Source of the DNA: Spirulina subsalsa FACHB-351
GTDB lineage: Bacteria; Cyanobacteriota; Cyanobacteriia; Cyanobacteriales; Spirulinaceae
NCBI RefSeq assembly: GCF_026130165.1
Contig: NZ_JAIHOM010000039.1
Coordinates: 1 to 41,576, forward strand
Direction of reading: 5' to 3'
DNA: 41,576 nucleotides
Positions 9,005-18,360 of this stretch are shown piece after piece (positions within the stretch are counted from its first letter, which is position 1; every line of letters starts with the position of its first letter). A program made the position numbers and the translations under genes. The notes under the pieces were generated by a model. It was not told where the DNA came from, did not search any database, and was given only the letters and a program-made list of their open reading frames with translations.

Positions 9005-9095
9005 GTAGGGTGCGTCAGGCATAAAGTCACTTCTCCTAAACCAAAGTCATGGGGTCTGACCCGCCCTACAAACTGATTACTGATTACTGATTACT
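9005..9095. repeat. Imperfect inverted repeat followed by (CTGATTA)3
   Basis: GTAGGGTGCGTCAGG (9005-9019) and TCTGACCCGCCCTAC (9055-9069) are inverted repeats matching at 12 of 15 positions. Straight after, CTGATTA is repeated three times (9073-9093), a short tandem heptamer of the STRR kind known from cyanobacteria. Together these fill most of the gap between two plus-strand genes. Confidence 0.6.
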
Positions 9096-9141
9096 AATTT
9101 CACGCTATACCTTTAGCTGCATTTGAGGGGCAACAATTTAC

Positions 9142-9795
9142 ATGGAAAACACCGGGGTTTGTCTTAATATTGGTTGTGGTTTAGTCGTAGCTGAAGGTTG
9201 GCAAAATCTCGACGCTTCCCCCAGTCTGAGAATTAAAAAAATCCCCCTCATTGGTCAACCTTTAACCAAATTGCTTAAATCTCCCGATTGGCCCGATGAA
9301 GTGATTTATGGCAATATTATCCAAGGTCTAAATATCCCTAAAAACAGTTGTGATTTGATCTATGCTTCCCATGTCTTAGAACACCTCACCTTATTAGATT
9401 TTGCCCTAGCAATGGATCATATTCATTCTTATCTTAAACCCGGTGGGATTTTTCGGGCAATTGTACCAAATATAGAGCAACTTGTCAATATTTATATTAA
9501 ACAGAAAAAAGACCCAAACCTAGCACCCCAAGCAGCATTTAACCTAATGCAGGATTCATTAATGGGGCATACAGGCACCCGGAAAAATATGCTAGTTCGC
9601 TGCCGAGAAATATTTTCTAACTATCGCCATCAATGGATGTGGGATTCCGATTCTTTAAGTGCTGCTTTCGTCAAACATGGCTTTAAAAACGTGCAGGTTC
9701 GCCAGTATGGCGAATGGTCAGATTCCCGTTTTGCGCAAGTAGAACATCCCGAAAGTTTTCTAGATGGGATTTGTGTGGAAGGGACAAAACAGTAA
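9142..9795 (+). CDS. Class I SAM-dependent methyltransferase
   Basis: This 217-residue protein has the S-adenosylmethionine-binding motif I as LNIGCG (residues 8-13), the acidic post-I NLDAS, a motif II/III region with DLIYASHVLEHL and the LKPGGIFR loop after strand 4. This is the Methyltransf_11/predicted SAM-dependent type. The acceptor is unknown; such proteins often lie in glycan or natural-product loci, but none is here. Base composition is more AT-rich than the neighbours, with many ATT/AAA codons, which could point to transfer. Confidence 0.8.
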   Translation: MENTGVCLNIGCGLVVAEGWQNLDASPSLRIKKIPLIGQPLTKLLKSPDWPDEVIYGNIIQGLNIPKNSCDLIYASHVLEHLTLLDFALAMDHIHSYLKPGGIFRAIVPNIEQLVNIYIKQKKDPNLAPQAAFNLMQDSLMGHTGTRKNMLVRCREIFSNYRHQWMWDSDSLSAAFVKHGFKNVQVRQYGEWSDSRFAQVEHPESFLDGICVEGTKQ

Positions 9796-9823
9796 TCAGT
9801 AAGCCCCGGCTATTTTATTCAAA

Positions 9824-9881
9824 AACCCGGTTTCTCGTGTAATCGGACAGTTTTTCGCCCATCCTCACCAGAAACCGGGTT
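9824..9881. repeat. AGAAACCGGGTT inverted repeat (copy A)
   Basis: AACCCGGTTTCT (9824-9835) and AGAAACCGGGTT (9870-9881) form a perfect 12-bp inverted repeat around 34 bases. A second such pair is at 35127-35188 with a different interior. It lies between the convergent methyltransferase and subtilase genes, where a transcript from either side could fold into a long hairpin. Confidence 0.7.
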
Positions 9882-9898
9882 GCTAGAATCCTTATACT

Positions 9899-11668
9899 TC
9901 AAACTTCTAAGGGGTGTTTCTGACTAGCTAACTTCGCCAAGGCAAAACACAACAAGGCATTAAGGCCTAAAAAGCCTTGAGCCAACAAACCGGCCCCCAA
10001 TCCCCACACTTGAGGATTGACAAACATACTCACCGCTAAACAGGAGGCCACCCCTAACGCACTGCCAATGGCGAACCATTTCCATTGAGGATGACCGAGG
10101 AATAAGGTAATTAAAATCCCCGGAATCAAGACACTAGCAAACAAGGGATTGAGCATGGTTCCCCCTTGAATCGCTGTTCCTAACTCAGGAATCGAACTCC
10201 CTAACACCCGGAAGGGGGCTTGAGGTAGGTCAAAGACGTAGAAACCGCGCAGGAAGAATAACCCTGAACTCCCAGCAATCAGTCCTCCGGTTAAGGACCA
10301 ACTCCAAGCAAAGGGGAAATAGTTGCGTAACAGGAAGGCCAAGAGATAAGACCCAATGACCATGGCAATTTTTGGCAGCAGGGCAACGGCACCGCCATCA
10401 ATCCAGAAGCGGGGGTTTAAGTAGCCGTTTTCTCGCAACCATCGGAAGAAGTCTTTAAAGGTAATTTGTCCTTTCGCCGCTAGTTGGACGGCTTTTCCGG
10501 CGTTGAGTTGTCCGGCTCCATAGTGATTAAAGGGGTCTTCTTCAACTTTTTGGGCGGACTCTTGCAGGATGCTGAATACTTCGGCTGGGTCACTGACTCC
10601 GGTGGCTTTGATTAAGGCCGCTACTCCAGCAACGTGGGGAGCGGCCATACTGGTGCCTTGATATTCAGCAAAGATGGCCTGATTGGTGCGAGGGTCGATG
10701 GTGTTTTGTAGAATTTTGCCGTTTTCACTGCCTCCGGGGGCGGCAATGTCTACTCCTGCACCAAAGTTAGAGTAAGGGGCTTTCAGACCCGCAGAATCAA
10801 GGGCAGAGACGCTAATCACATGGGGATAGCGGGCGGGATAGGAGGCGGAATTGCGACTTTCGTTTCCGGCGGCGGCGATGATGACTACACCTTTGTTATA
10901 GGCGTAGTTGACGGCATCTTGCATGAGTTTACTTTCTCCGGGACCGCCTAAACTCATGTTAATCACATCTGCCCCGTGGTCGGCGGCGAAGCGGATGCCT
11001 TCGGCGATGTCGGCGACGGTGCCACCCCCTTGGGCGCTGAGGACTTTAATGGGCATGATTTTGGCTTCGTAGGCGATGCCTGCTACGCCGTAGTTATTGT
11101 TGGTGGATTGGGCAATGGTTCCAGCAACGTGGGTGCCGTGTCCTACGTCGTCGGTGGCTTCAACGCGCTTGTTTACGAAGTCGTAGCCTTGGACGAATTT
11201 GGTGTCTTTTAGGTCGGGAACTTGGGTGACTCCGGTATCAATGACGGCGACGGTGACTCCTTTGCCTTTAGTTTCGGCCCAGGCTGTTTCTAGGTTGATG
11301 GCGCGGAAGTTCCACTGTTTGGCATAGTCGGGGTCGTTGGGAGTGAAAAAGCTGTGATAAATGTAGTTGGGTTCGATATATTCGGTGCTTTCTTGAATCC
11401 CTGCTTCTTTGAGGGTGGCGACGGTTTCTTTGTCGCCTTTGAGGATGTAAATGCGATCGCCCTTGGAAAACTCGCTGTTGAATTCTGGGGTTAGGTTATA
11501 TTGTTTTGCGATCGCCTTGACCTGTTGTTCAACTTGTTCTTGGGGAATATCATTCCGGAAGTTTAAGATCAGGGAATCATATTCCCCCTGATTAGCTAAA
11601 CCTTTAAACTGGGAGAGGGCAAACCCTAACCCAAGAATAAATAAGCAACATAGTAGAAAGTTTTTCAT
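9899..11668 (-). CDS. S8 subtilisin-like protease with membrane C-terminus
   Basis: This 589-residue serine peptidase has the full catalytic triad: D144 in AVIDTGV, H177 in GHGTHVAG and S340 in GTSMAAPHVAG, plus the oxyanion Asn region AAAGNES near 267-272. An N-terminal signal/anchor (residues 1-20) and a propeptide-like domain (about 30-100) precede the catalytic domain (about 115-395). Unusually, about 190 residues follow with four or five hydrophobic segments (about 428-448, 458-475, 508-526, 530-550, 557-580), so the protease is probably tethered with its catalytic part outside the cytoplasm. Substrate unknown. It is convergent with the methyltransferase gene. Confidence 0.92.
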   Translation of the reverse strand: MKNFLLCCLFILGLGFALSQFKGLANQGEYDSLILNFRNDIPQEQVEQQVKAIAKQYNLTPEFNSEFSKGDRIYILKGDKETVATLKEAGIQESTEYIEPNYIYHSFFTPNDPDYAKQWNFRAINLETAWAETKGKGVTVAVIDTGVTQVPDLKDTKFVQGYDFVNKRVEATDDVGHGTHVAGTIAQSTNNNYGVAGIAYEAKIMPIKVLSAQGGGTVADIAEGIRFAADHGADVINMSLGGPGESKLMQDAVNYAYNKGVVIIAAAGNESRNSASYPARYPHVISVSALDSAGLKAPYSNFGAGVDIAAPGGSENGKILQNTIDPRTNQAIFAEYQGTSMAAPHVAGVAALIKATGVSDPAEVFSILQESAQKVEEDPFNHYGAGQLNAGKAVQLAAKGQITFKDFFRWLRENGYLNPRFWIDGGAVALLPKIAMVIGSYLLAFLLRNYFPFAWSWSLTGGLIAGSSGLFFLRGFYVFDLPQAPFRVLGSSIPELGTAIQGGTMLNPLFASVLIPGILITLFLGHPQWKWFAIGSALGVASCLAVSMFVNPQVWGLGAGLLAQGFLGLNALLCFALAKLASQKHPLEV

Positions 11669-11795
11669 AAGCTCAATAGGAGAAGGAAAGACAACAGAAT
11701 GGAAACAGCAAAAAGGAACAGATACTGTCTCGCTCTGTTCCTTCCACCATAACCCAAGTTTATGGGGTTCTGTTGAAATCGGCTTTTAACGCCAT

Positions 11796-12038
11796 CTAAC
11801 AGGTTTTCGCCACAGCACTCCCCGGACTCCGCACAATACGATAGTCGGGGTCAATCCAGCAAAGGGGCAGGGGTTCACCGGACGGAAAACGCAGATCCAC
11901 TTTCGGATAAATTAAAGGATCTTGCATTTCTTCCCCGGCATGAGAACGTCCCATAATTTCGGGTAAGCAAGGATCAAAGAGGTCTTCAATCCGCATGACT
12001 TCGATTAGTTCGCGAGTGGGCTGATATTCTAAAAACAT
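11796..12038 (-). CDS. Small conserved cyanobacterial protein, 80 residues
   Basis: A small acidic protein starting MFLEYQPTRELIEVMRIEDL, with FDPCLPEIMGRSHAGEEMQD and a C-terminal LPLCWIDPDYRIV segment. I chose the ATG at 12038 because GGAGGGAGG lies just before it on the minus strand, a near-ideal ribosome-binding site; an upstream in-frame start would add 11 residues across that site. I have no named family or function for it. It stands alone, 127 bases upstream of the protease gene on the same strand. Confidence 0.7.
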   Translation of the reverse strand: MFLEYQPTRELIEVMRIEDLFDPCLPEIMGRSHAGEEMQDPLIYPKVDLRFPSGEPLPLCWIDPDYRIVRSPGSAVAKTC

Positions 12039-12294
12039 AATCCTCCCTCCCAATTCATTAGAACTGGGCAATTCTCAGAAATAGACGCTGCGCGATCTCT
12101 TGATCAACAACTCTTGATCAGAAATACTTTTTCAAAGTGACAATAGAAAAACAGTGGAGAGGGAATAGAAACGTGGTGTACTTGCTATTTGACCAACTTA
12201 GACCCCTTAAGCACTAACCCCCCATGTTATAGACGCTCAACAGACCAATCTCAGGGGTCTTCCATCCCCTCTGGCTCTCCACCTAGGGCTTGCT

Positions 12295-12397
12295 GAAAAA
12301 GCCCAACGCTAGACTCAACAAGGGAATAGGTAATAGGGAATAATTCTTAATTCCCCGATTCCCGATTCCCGACTCCCCGAGTTATTCAGCAAGCCCC
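12295..12397. repeat. MITE-like repeat (copy 3), both ends present
   Basis: Left end AGGGCTTGCTGAAAAA and right end GAGTTATTCAGCAAGCCCC are inverted repeats. The inside has CCCAACGCTAGACTCAACAA, as in copies at 3548 and 32950, then GGAATAGGTAATAGGG and CCCGATTCCCGA-type repeats. ACCT occurs on both sides (12291-12294 and 12398-12401), a candidate 4-bp target duplication. Confidence 0.75.
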
Positions 12398-12571
12398 ACC
12401 TATAGATCGGTTTTTATGCTATTGGTTTTTTGGCTTTCCGATTGCAGTCGTTCCAGTTCAAGCCAAAGAAATCTCTTATCCCTACGCCGAGCCATGCCTC
12501 TAGCAGACTCCACAGCGCGGGGTTACAGCGCAGGGCAGTCGAAAGTCTCGCCCAGCAAAAGCCGAACCGAC

Positions 12572-12619
12572 CTCTCCGGGTTTTCAATCTCTCCAGCTTT
12601 CTAATCTCTCCGAGTTTCC
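12572..12619. repeat. 17-nt tandem repeat, about 2.8 copies
   Basis: Units start CTCTCC and end CAAT or TAAT: 12572-12588, 12589-12605 and the partial 12606-12619. They differ at a few central bases. No surrounding gene is recognised. Confidence 0.55.
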
Positions 12620-12890
12620 AACGATGAACTCCGTACAGATATGTTGAGACATTCCGTATATTTACTCTATCACAAGTACAAGGATTGAAGCACAAATATT
12701 AAGAAAATTGAACAATTGATGAGTAGACATCTCGTTTCCAAGCAACGTCCATGAAACCCACCCCACCTCGCCCAAGGCAGGTGGGGTTCGGGTGTCGCTA
12801 TTTGGTTTAATGCCTCTAGAAAATCACCAAACCCAGCGTCTAGAGTGTGCTTACTTGACATTCCTCTAGACACGGCATTAATTGTTACTC

Positions 12891-14222
12891 TTAAGGGGAA
12901 ACCCGTTGTACCTTCGCTCCTAACCCCTTCAACTTCGTCTCTAAATCATCATAGCCTCGGTCTAAGTGGTGTAGCCCTTGCACCAGCGTCTCCCCTTCTG
13001 CGGCCAAACCCGCCAACACTAGGGCCGCCGATGCGCGTAAATCCGTGGCCAACACAGGCGCACCGGAAAGGTGGGACACCCCGCGAATAATCGCGTTTTG
13101 CCCTTTGATGCGAATATCAGCCCCCATGCGGACTAATTCCGCCACATGACGCATCCGGTTCTCAAACACCGTTTCTGTCACTACACTATTCCCCTCCGCC
13201 AAGGTCAACAGGGCCATTAACTGGGCTTGCATATCTGTCGGGAAACCGGGATAGGGTAAGGTTTCAATATCTGTAGCGCGCAATTCTCCGGGAATAATCC
13301 GCAGACGATTGGGACCGTCGAGGACGATTTCTGAGCCAATATCTTTTAACTTGGCAATGACAGGGGTGAGGTGTTCGGGAATCACGGGAGAAATACTGAT
13401 TTCTGAGTGGGTGATAGCCCCGGCCACCAAAAACGTTCCCGCTTCAATGCGGTCAGGGATAATGCCATAGTCTACGCTGTGTAAATTCGGCACCCCAACA
13501 ATGGTGATGGTATTCGTGCCTGCGCCGCGAATTTTTGCCCCCATTGCCCGGCAGAAGTTGGCTAAATCTTCGACTTCCGGTTCTTGGGCGGCGTTTTCAA
13601 TAATCGTCTCCCCATCTGCCAAGGTGGCGGCCATCAGGAGGGTTTCGGTTGCCCCGACACTAGGATAGTCGAGATAAATTTTCGCCCCCTTTAAACGCCC
13701 GCCACTGCCCCGGATATCAGCGTGAACGATGCCGTGTTCAATGTGAACTTCTGCGCCCATCGCTTGCAAACCCCGAACGTGGAGATCTACGGGTCTAGCG
13801 CCAATGGCACAGCCGCCGGGTAAGGGAACCCGGGCGGTACCTAAACGAGTTAGGAGGGGCCCAGTGACAAAAAAACTCGCTCTGAGTTGAGAAACGAGAT
13901 CGTAGGGAGCTTTGGAGGTGGAGAGATGACTGGTATCAAGTTCTAGGGTGTCGTTATGCCTCTCTATTTTTACGCCCAAGGCCTCTAACACTTGTCGCAT
14001 TTTGGCAATGTCGGCTAGGCTGGGAACATTGCGTAGGCGACAATGTTGGGGACAAAGCAACGCGCCGGCCATGATGGCGAGGACGGAGTTTTTCGCCCCG
14101 CTAATGTGAACATGACCGGACAAGGGATGTTTGCCCCAAATTCTGAGGGACTCTAACTCAGTGTCAGGTTTGGCTTCACTGGGTTTTGGGCTGATTAAAG
14201 GGTTAATGGCTTTATTCTCCAC
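12891..14222 (-). CDS. murA: UDP-N-acetylglucosamine 1-carboxyvinyltransferase
   Basis: MurA transfers enolpyruvate from PEP to UDP-GlcNAc, the first committed step of peptidoglycan synthesis, in the cytosol. Residues typical of the family are seen: the [13 protein letters not shown] loop (35-46), the catalytic-loop cysteine C138 in [13 protein letters not shown], and [11 protein letters not shown] and [10 protein letters not shown] further on. The open frame continues upstream across the tRNA-Leu gene on the other strand, which cannot all be coding. No ATG lies in the right place, so I take the GTG at 14222, giving 443 residues, normal for cyanobacterial MurA. A TTG 9 or 12 bases upstream is an alternative. 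Confidence 0.93.
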   Translation of the reverse strand: MENKAINPLISPKPSEAKPDTELESLRIWGKHPLSGHVHISGAKNSVLAIMAGALLCPQHCRLRNVPSLADIAKMRQVLEALGVKIERHNDTLELDTSHLSTSKAPYDLVSQLRASFFVTGPLLTRLGTARVPLPGGCAIGARPVDLHVRGLQAMGAEVHIEHGIVHADIRGSGGRLKGAKIYLDYPSVGATETLLMAATLADGETIIENAAQEPEVEDLANFCRAMGAKIRGAGTNTITIVGVPNLHSVDYGIIPDRIEAGTFLVAGAITHSEISISPVIPEHLTPVIAKLKDIGSEIVLDGPNRLRIIPGELRATDIETLPYPGFPTDMQAQLMALLTLAEGNSVVTETVFENRMRHVAELVRMGADIRIKGQNAIIRGVSHLSGAPVLATDLRASAALVLAGLAAEGETLVQGLHHLDRGYDDLETKLKGLGAKVQRVSP

Positions 14223-14358
14223 GATCAACAAAGGGTTTGTGACGATTTTTGAATTTTTGGTTCTGATTGTACCTGAAAGATGGAAAATGTCTAGTCTTTT
14301 GTAATTTTCCGGTTCTCTGTCAGATGCTGCATTATACTGGAAACCTTTAGTCAAAACG

Positions 14359-14384
14359 GAATATTTTTCTGAAAAAAAATATTC
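14359..14384. other. AT-rich perfect hairpin in the murA/tRNA-Leu divergent region
   Basis: GAATATTTTT (14359-14368) and AAAAATATTC (14375-14384) make a perfect 10-bp stem with a six-base loop. It ends five bases before the -35 of the tRNA-Leu promoter and lies upstream of murA, so it could separate or modulate the divergent transcription. Function is inference. Confidence 0.45.
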
Positions 14385-14388
14385 CCCC

Positions 14389-14417
14389 TTGACAAAAAAG
14401 GGGAGGAGTGCAATAAT
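14389..14417 (+). promoter_or_regulatory. Sigma-70 promoter of tRNA-Leu
   Basis: TTGACA (14389-14394) and AATAAT (14412-14417) are spaced by 17 bases, 19 bases before the mature 5' end of tRNA-Leu. This is a near-consensus vegetative promoter. It may also serve the downstream TrmH-type gene. Confidence 0.7.
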
Positions 14418-14436
14418 ACAAAATTGCGTGATTAAT

Positions 14437-14521
14437 GCGGAACTGGCGGAATTGGTAGACGCGCTAGATTCAGGTTCTAGTGGGAGTTTATCCTGTGCGA
14501 GTTCAAGTCTCGCGTTCCGCA
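14437..14521 (+). tRNA. tRNA-Leu (anticodon CAG)
   Basis: An 85-nt class II tRNA. The acceptor stem is GCGGAAC/GTTCCGC with discriminator A, the D arm has the GGCGGAATTGGTAGACGC run, the anticodon stem-loop CTAGA-TTCAGGT-TCTAG carries CAG, a long variable arm follows, and the T arm is GAGTTCAAGTCTC. CCA is not encoded. The next gene starts 52 bases downstream on the same strand. Confidence 0.96.
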
Positions 14522-14573
14522 TGATGGAATTGAGTTCTGTAATTTGGCCTTGGGGTAGGGCAAAGGGGGAGCG

Positions 14574-15383
14574 TTGATTACCAGTTTGCAAAACCCTTTG
14601 ATTAAACAGTTGCGGAAGTTACAGCAGAGTAAGTATCGTCGGCAAGAGAATTTGTGCCTGTTGGAGGGGACGAATTTGGTGGCGATGGCGAGTCAGGGGG
14701 GTTTACCCTTGGAGACGATCTGTTGTACGCCAATTTGGCAAGAACGCCATCCCCAATTGTGGTCAGTGTTGGAGCAAGGGACGGCGAGGCTGGAGGTGGT
14801 GAGTGATGAGGTATTGCGATCGCTCACGACAACTGTTAATCCTGATGGGGTGATTGCCACCTTACCCCGAGATCAGATCAGTCCCCCTCCCGTGGCCTTT
14901 CCCCGTTTAGGGGTAGTTTTAGAAACCTTGCAAGATCCCGGCAATTTAGGCACGATTATCCGCACAGCGGCCGCCATTCCCAGTGATGGTCTGTGGCTCA
15001 GTGGAGATAGTGTAGATTTCGATAATCCGAAAGTGTTGCGCGCTTCAGCCGGCTTTATTTTTCAAGTACCAATGGCCCGTTATGGAGATTTACCCCAACG
15101 GGTGAAAGCTTACCGACAACAAGGGGGACAGGTCATTGCCACTGTCCCCCAAGGGGATTTGTCCTACTGGGAAATCGATTTTCAAAAACACACCCTGTTA
15201 TTATTTGGCAATGAAGCGGCCGGACTATCTCAGGACTTACTCGCACAAAGTGATTTACAAGTCACTATTCCCTTAGCGGTGGGGGTAGAATCGTTGAATG
15301 TTGCGATCGCCGCCGCTTTACTCCTCTACGAAGGGAAACGGCAAACCTGGCGCTCGTCTCAATCGTCCTCTTCCTTGAAATAG
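14574..15383 (+). CDS. TrmH-family (SPOUT) RNA 2'-O-methyltransferase
   Basis: This 269-residue protein has an N-terminal substrate-binding domain ([21 protein letters not shown]..., about 1-95) and a C-terminal SpoU knot. Motif 1 is [19 protein letters not shown], motif 2 [11 protein letters not shown] and motif 3 [22 protein letters not shown]. Such enzymes methylate ribose in rRNA or tRNA; the N-terminal domain resembles the 23S rRNA RlmB-like group, but the exact target is not clear. The start is TTG with AAGGGGGAG before it. The 3' end overlaps the convergent small gene by 25 bases. Confidence 0.9.
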   Translation: MITSLQNPLIKQLRKLQQSKYRRQENLCLLEGTNLVAMASQGGLPLETICCTPIWQERHPQLWSVLEQGTARLEVVSDEVLRSLTTTVNPDGVIATLPRDQISPPPVAFPRLGVVLETLQDPGNLGTIIRTAAAIPSDGLWLSGDSVDFDNPKVLRASAGFIFQVPMARYGDLPQRVKAYRQQGGQVIATVPQGDLSYWEIDFQKHTLLLFGNEAAGLSQDLLAQSDLQVTIPLAVGVESLNVAIAAALLLYEGKRQTWRSSQSSSSLK

Positions 15384-15556
15384 ACCTCTAAATCTTCCCC
15401 AGCTTCCTCCCATAAGGCCTCATCAGCCAGAGAAAGGGACTCTTTAGGAGTAGGGGGGGGTTTAACCGATTTTTTAGGCTCCAGAATCTCTTTTAACTCT
15501 TCTAGGGATTGCTTAAAAGCCTGATCGGCATCATGACGAGGGTGATATTCATTCAT
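15359..15556 (-). CDS. Small acidic hypothetical protein
   Basis: From the ATG at 15556 the protein is 65 residues, starting MNEYHPRHDADQAFKQSLEEL, with a proline-rich middle (KPPPTPKES) and an acidic end ([12 protein letters not shown]). The open frame extends further upstream, but that part has no family-like features. Small acidic proteins of this kind are found in cyanobacteria; I know no function. It is convergent with and overlaps the TrmH-type gene. Confidence 0.55.
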   Translation of the reverse strand: MNEYHPRHDADQAFKQSLEELKEILEPKKSVKPPPTPKESLSLADEALWEEAGEDLEVYFKEEDD

Positions 15557-15733
15557 TTTGCAACTTGGGGTTTGATCAACTACGGGCGTTCTTTGCTCTT
15601 CTTTAACTCTAGATCCTCTTCTCTTAACATTCCCAGTTTTAAACCTATTTTCCCGGATCTTTTGGCTGAAGACATGACAAAACCCAAAAGTGCAGGGTTT
15701 TATCTGCAATGTCGGGTGAAGACCCTCGGCTTG

Positions 15734-15739
15734 TATAAT
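15734..15739 (+). promoter_or_regulatory. Candidate -10 box upstream of lpdA
   Basis: A perfect TATAAT lies 96 bases before the lpdA ATG; no convincing -35 is seen at the usual distance. A promoter here would give a ~90-base leader. Confidence 0.4.
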
Positions 15740-15834
15740 GGGAGGGTTAACAAAGTGTCATAAAAAGTCCCCAAATCACCAAGGGGGGAGACATAGATCC
15801 AAACCAACTCGCAAACAACACGGACAACGAGAAG

Positions 15835-17262
15835 ATGAGTTTTGATTATGATTTGGTCATTATTGGGGCAGGTGTCGGAGGACATGGTGCAGCCTTACAC
15901 GCGGTGCAGTGTGGCTTGAAGACGGCGATTATTGAAGCGGCCGAGATGGGTGGGACTTGTGTGAATCGGGGCTGTATTCCGTCGAAGGCCTTGTTAGCGG
16001 CATCAGGACGGGTGCGAGAGTTATCGGATCAGCAACATCTGGCGGCACTAGGTCTAACGGTGGGTGGTGTCGCTTTTGAACGAGGTGCGATCGCCGATCA
16101 TGCCAATAATCTCGTCAGCAAAATTCGCGGCGACCTAACTAACAGCTTAAAGCGCCTCGGAGTCGATACCATTCAAGGTTGGGGGAAAGTGGCCGCCCCC
16201 CAAAAAGTCTCCGTTAAAACCGAAACGGGGGAAAAATTCATCACCGCCCGGGATATTCTACTGTCTACGGGATCGATTCCCTTTGTGCCGCCGGGCATTG
16301 AAATAGACGGCAAAACCGTATTCACCAGTGATCAGGCCGTGAAACTGGAAACCTTGCCCGATTGGATTGCTATTATCGGCAGTGGCTACATTGGTTTGGA
16401 ATTCTCCGATATTTACTCGGCGCTAGGCTGTGAAATCACCATGATTGAAGCCTTAGATACCCTCATGCCCGGTTTTGACCCGGAAATTGCCAAGTTAGCG
16501 GAACGGATTTTAATTACCCCGCGAGATATTGAAACCTATAGTGGAACCTTGGCGAAAAAAGTCACCCCCGGCAGTCCAGTTGTGATTGAATTAGCCGACG
16601 CGAAGACCAAAGAACCTCTAGAAGTGTTAGAAGTGGATGCTTGTTTAGTGGCCACAGGACGCATTCCGGCGACCAAGAATCTAGGCTTAGAAAATGTGGG
16701 AGTCCAGCCCAATCGTCGGGGCTTTATTGAGGTGAATGATCAGATGGCTGTGGTGTTGGATGGTCAAGTCGTGCCGAATCTCTGGGCGATTGGGGACGCA
16801 ACCGGAAAAATGATGCTCGCCCATGCGGCCTCAGCCCAAGGGGTGGTTTGTGTGGAAAATATCTGCGGCCGGGAAAAAACGGTGGATTATCGCAGTATTC
16901 CGGCGGCCGCCTTTACCCATCCTGAGATTAGCTATGTGGGCTTAACAGAGCCTCAAGCGCGGGAGTTAGGGGAAGCGGAAGGGTTTACTGTGGCGACGGC
17001 AAAAACCTATTTTAAGGGCAATTCCAAGGCCTTAGCGGAAGGGGAAACCGATGGGATCGCCAAGGTGGTCTATCGTCAGGATACGGGGGAACTGTTGGGG
17101 GTGCATATTCTTGGCCTCCACGCTTCGGATTTGATTCAAGAAGCCGCCAATGCGATCGCCCAACGCCAAGGGGTGCAAAATCTGGCGTTTAATGTCCATA
17201 CTCACCCCACCCTCTCAGAAGTGCTGGATGAAGCCTTTAAGCGTGCTAAAGTAACAGCTTAA
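15835..17262 (+). CDS. lpdA: Dihydrolipoyl dehydrogenase (E3)
   Basis: This 475-residue flavoprotein reoxidises dihydrolipoamide with NAD+ in pyruvate dehydrogenase and the glycine cleavage system. FAD loop [13 protein letters not shown] (11-23), redox-active disulfide C42/C47 in [16 protein letters not shown] loop [17 protein letters not shown] mid-protein, the second FAD segment [21 protein letters not shown] and the C-terminal [14 protein letters not shown] (His-Glu acid-base pair) are all present. Length is normal. trpC follows after 188 bases holding a strong hairpin. Confidence 0.96.
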   Translation: MSFDYDLVIIGAGVGGHGAALHAVQCGLKTAIIEAAEMGGTCVNRGCIPSKALLAASGRVRELSDQQHLAALGLTVGGVAFERGAIADHANNLVSKIRGDLTNSLKRLGVDTIQGWGKVAAPQKVSVKTETGEKFITARDILLSTGSIPFVPPGIEIDGKTVFTSDQAVKLETLPDWIAIIGSGYIGLEFSDIYSALGCEITMIEALDTLMPGFDPEIAKLAERILITPRDIETYSGTLAKKVTPGSPVVIELADAKTKEPLEVLEVDACLVATGRIPATKNLGLENVGVQPNRRGFIEVNDQMAVVLDGQVVPNLWAIGDATGKMMLAHAASAQGVVCVENICGREKTVDYRSIPAAAFTHPEISYVGLTEPQARELGEAEGFTVATAKTYFKGNSKALAEGETDGIAKVVYRQDTGELLGVHILGLHASDLIQEAANAIAQRQGVQNLAFNVHTHPTLSEVLDEAFKRAKVTA

Positions 17263-17450
17263 AGGGGACATGGGGGGGTCAAACCACCGGCCTATTCTCG
17301 GTCTGCTGATTCAGTATAAAACGCCAATCCGGGAAATCTCGGAGGAGAAGCCTACACTTCCCCGACAGGGAAGTGTAGGAGTGCGTCACAAAAGCAGGGA
17401 TTCTCTATCCTTGCTCTGGCTTTGAATGTTGTACTTTATGCTCATCTCCT
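17263..17450 (+). mobile_element. Possible TnpB-type element tail with strong hairpin
   Basis: A 12-bp perfect stem, CCTACACTTCCC (17351-17362) and GGGAAGTGTAGG (17368-17379), encloses a CGACA loop. A plus-strand frame through it has no stop from about 17316 until just past the trpC ATG and reads like the basic tail that follows TnpB in some cyanobacterial elements (GGEAYTSPTGKC). No transposase body is left. As a hairpin between lpdA and trpC it could also act as an attenuator or RNA processing site. Confidence 0.35.
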
Positions 17451-18332
17451 ATGAAAATTCGTAGAAAACACCCTAGTCCTCCGGTTAATGTGGACATTTT
17501 GCGCTATCAAGTTAAAGTCCCGGATGCAGAACCTCGGCATATTTTAGAAAAGATTGTCTGGCATAAAGAGACGGAAGTTGAACGGATGCGCGATCGCCTT
17601 TCTCTGTTAGAACTGCGCAAACGAGTGAGAGATGTCCCGCCCCCCTTGGACTTTTTAGCCGCCCTGCGCCAAGGCAAAACCACCCCCGCCTTAATTGCCG
17701 AAGTCAAAAAAGCCTCCCCCAGTAAAGGCGTGATTCGGGCTGATTTTGACCCCGTGGCCATTGCTCAAAGCTATGAGCAAGCCGGAGCGAGTTGTATTTC
17801 TGTACTAACGGATCGGGAATTCTTTCAAGGGAGCTTTGAAAATTTGGCCTTAGTGCGCTCAACTGTCCAGATTCCAGTATTGTGTAAGGAATTTATTATT
17901 TACCCTTATCAAATCTATCTCGCTCGCAGTCACGGGGCCGATGCGGTTCTTTTGATTGCCGCTATTCTCAGCGATCAGGATTTACGGTACTTCGTGAAAA
18001 TTGTCCAAAGTTTGGGCATGACTCCTTTAGTCGAAGTTCACACTCTCGCCGAATTAGATCGCGTTTTAGCTGTAGAAGACGTTACCCTAGTAGGCATTAA
18101 CAATCGGAATTTAGAAAACTTCTCGGTTGATTTACAAACCACCAGCCAGTTAATTGCAGCACGGAGGGAGCAATTAGAAGCACGAAACATCCTCGTCGTT
18201 AGTGAGTCCGGGATTCACACTCCCGAAGATCGGCAGGTTGTCCATGAGGCTGGCGCTCAAGCGCTGCTAGTTGGGGAGTCTTTGCTCAAACAAGGAGATC
18301 CTCAAGAAGCGATCGCCTACCTGTTCTCTTAG
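17451..18332 (+). CDS. trpC: Indole-3-glycerol phosphate synthase
   Basis: TrpC closes the indole ring in tryptophan synthesis on a (beta/alpha)8 barrel. Conserved pieces are [17 protein letters not shown] (catalytic Lys and phosphate region), [29 protein letters not shown] (catalytic Lys), [14 protein letters not shown] and [12 protein letters not shown] with GESLL at the end. The 293-residue length includes a ~40-residue N-terminal extension ([20 protein letters not shown]) typical of cyanobacteria. No other trp gene is adjacent, as usual for scattered cyanobacterial trp genes. Confidence 0.96.
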   Translation: MKIRRKHPSPPVNVDILRYQVKVPDAEPRHILEKIVWHKETEVERMRDRLSLLELRKRVRDVPPPLDFLAALRQGKTTPALIAEVKKASPSKGVIRADFDPVAIAQSYEQAGASCISVLTDREFFQGSFENLALVRSTVQIPVLCKEFIIYPYQIYLARSHGADAVLLIAAILSDQDLRYFVKIVQSLGMTPLVEVHTLAELDRVLAVEDVTLVGINNRNLENFSVDLQTTSQLIAARREQLEARNILVVSESGIHTPEDRQVVHEAGAQALLVGESLLKQGDPQEAIAYLFS

Positions 18333-18360
18333 ATTATTCGTCCCATTCTTTTTCTATTTT

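Larger units (their letters stand above)
12039..12890. other. Gene-free interval rich in repeats between small protein and murA
   Basis: Besides MITE copy 3 (12295-12397) and a 17-nt tandem repeat (12572-12619), it holds a hairpin CCCCACCT/AGGTGGGG near 12763-12788 and an 8-bp inverted repeat GTCTAGAG (12838-12845)/CTCTAGAC (12864-12871). The last may help terminate murA, which ends at 12891, but there is no T-run. Open frames here have no recognisable content and overlap these repeats. Confidence 0.5.

Noticed and set aside
12414-12695. 93-codon minus-strand open frame
   Set aside because: It spans the 17-nt tandem repeat, has no ribosome-binding site and no recognisable sequence.
14223-14591. 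Extra 123 codons upstream of murA in the same frame
   Set aside because: They run antisense through the tRNA-Leu gene and its promoter and have no MurA similarity; the GTG at 14222 gives a normal-length protein.
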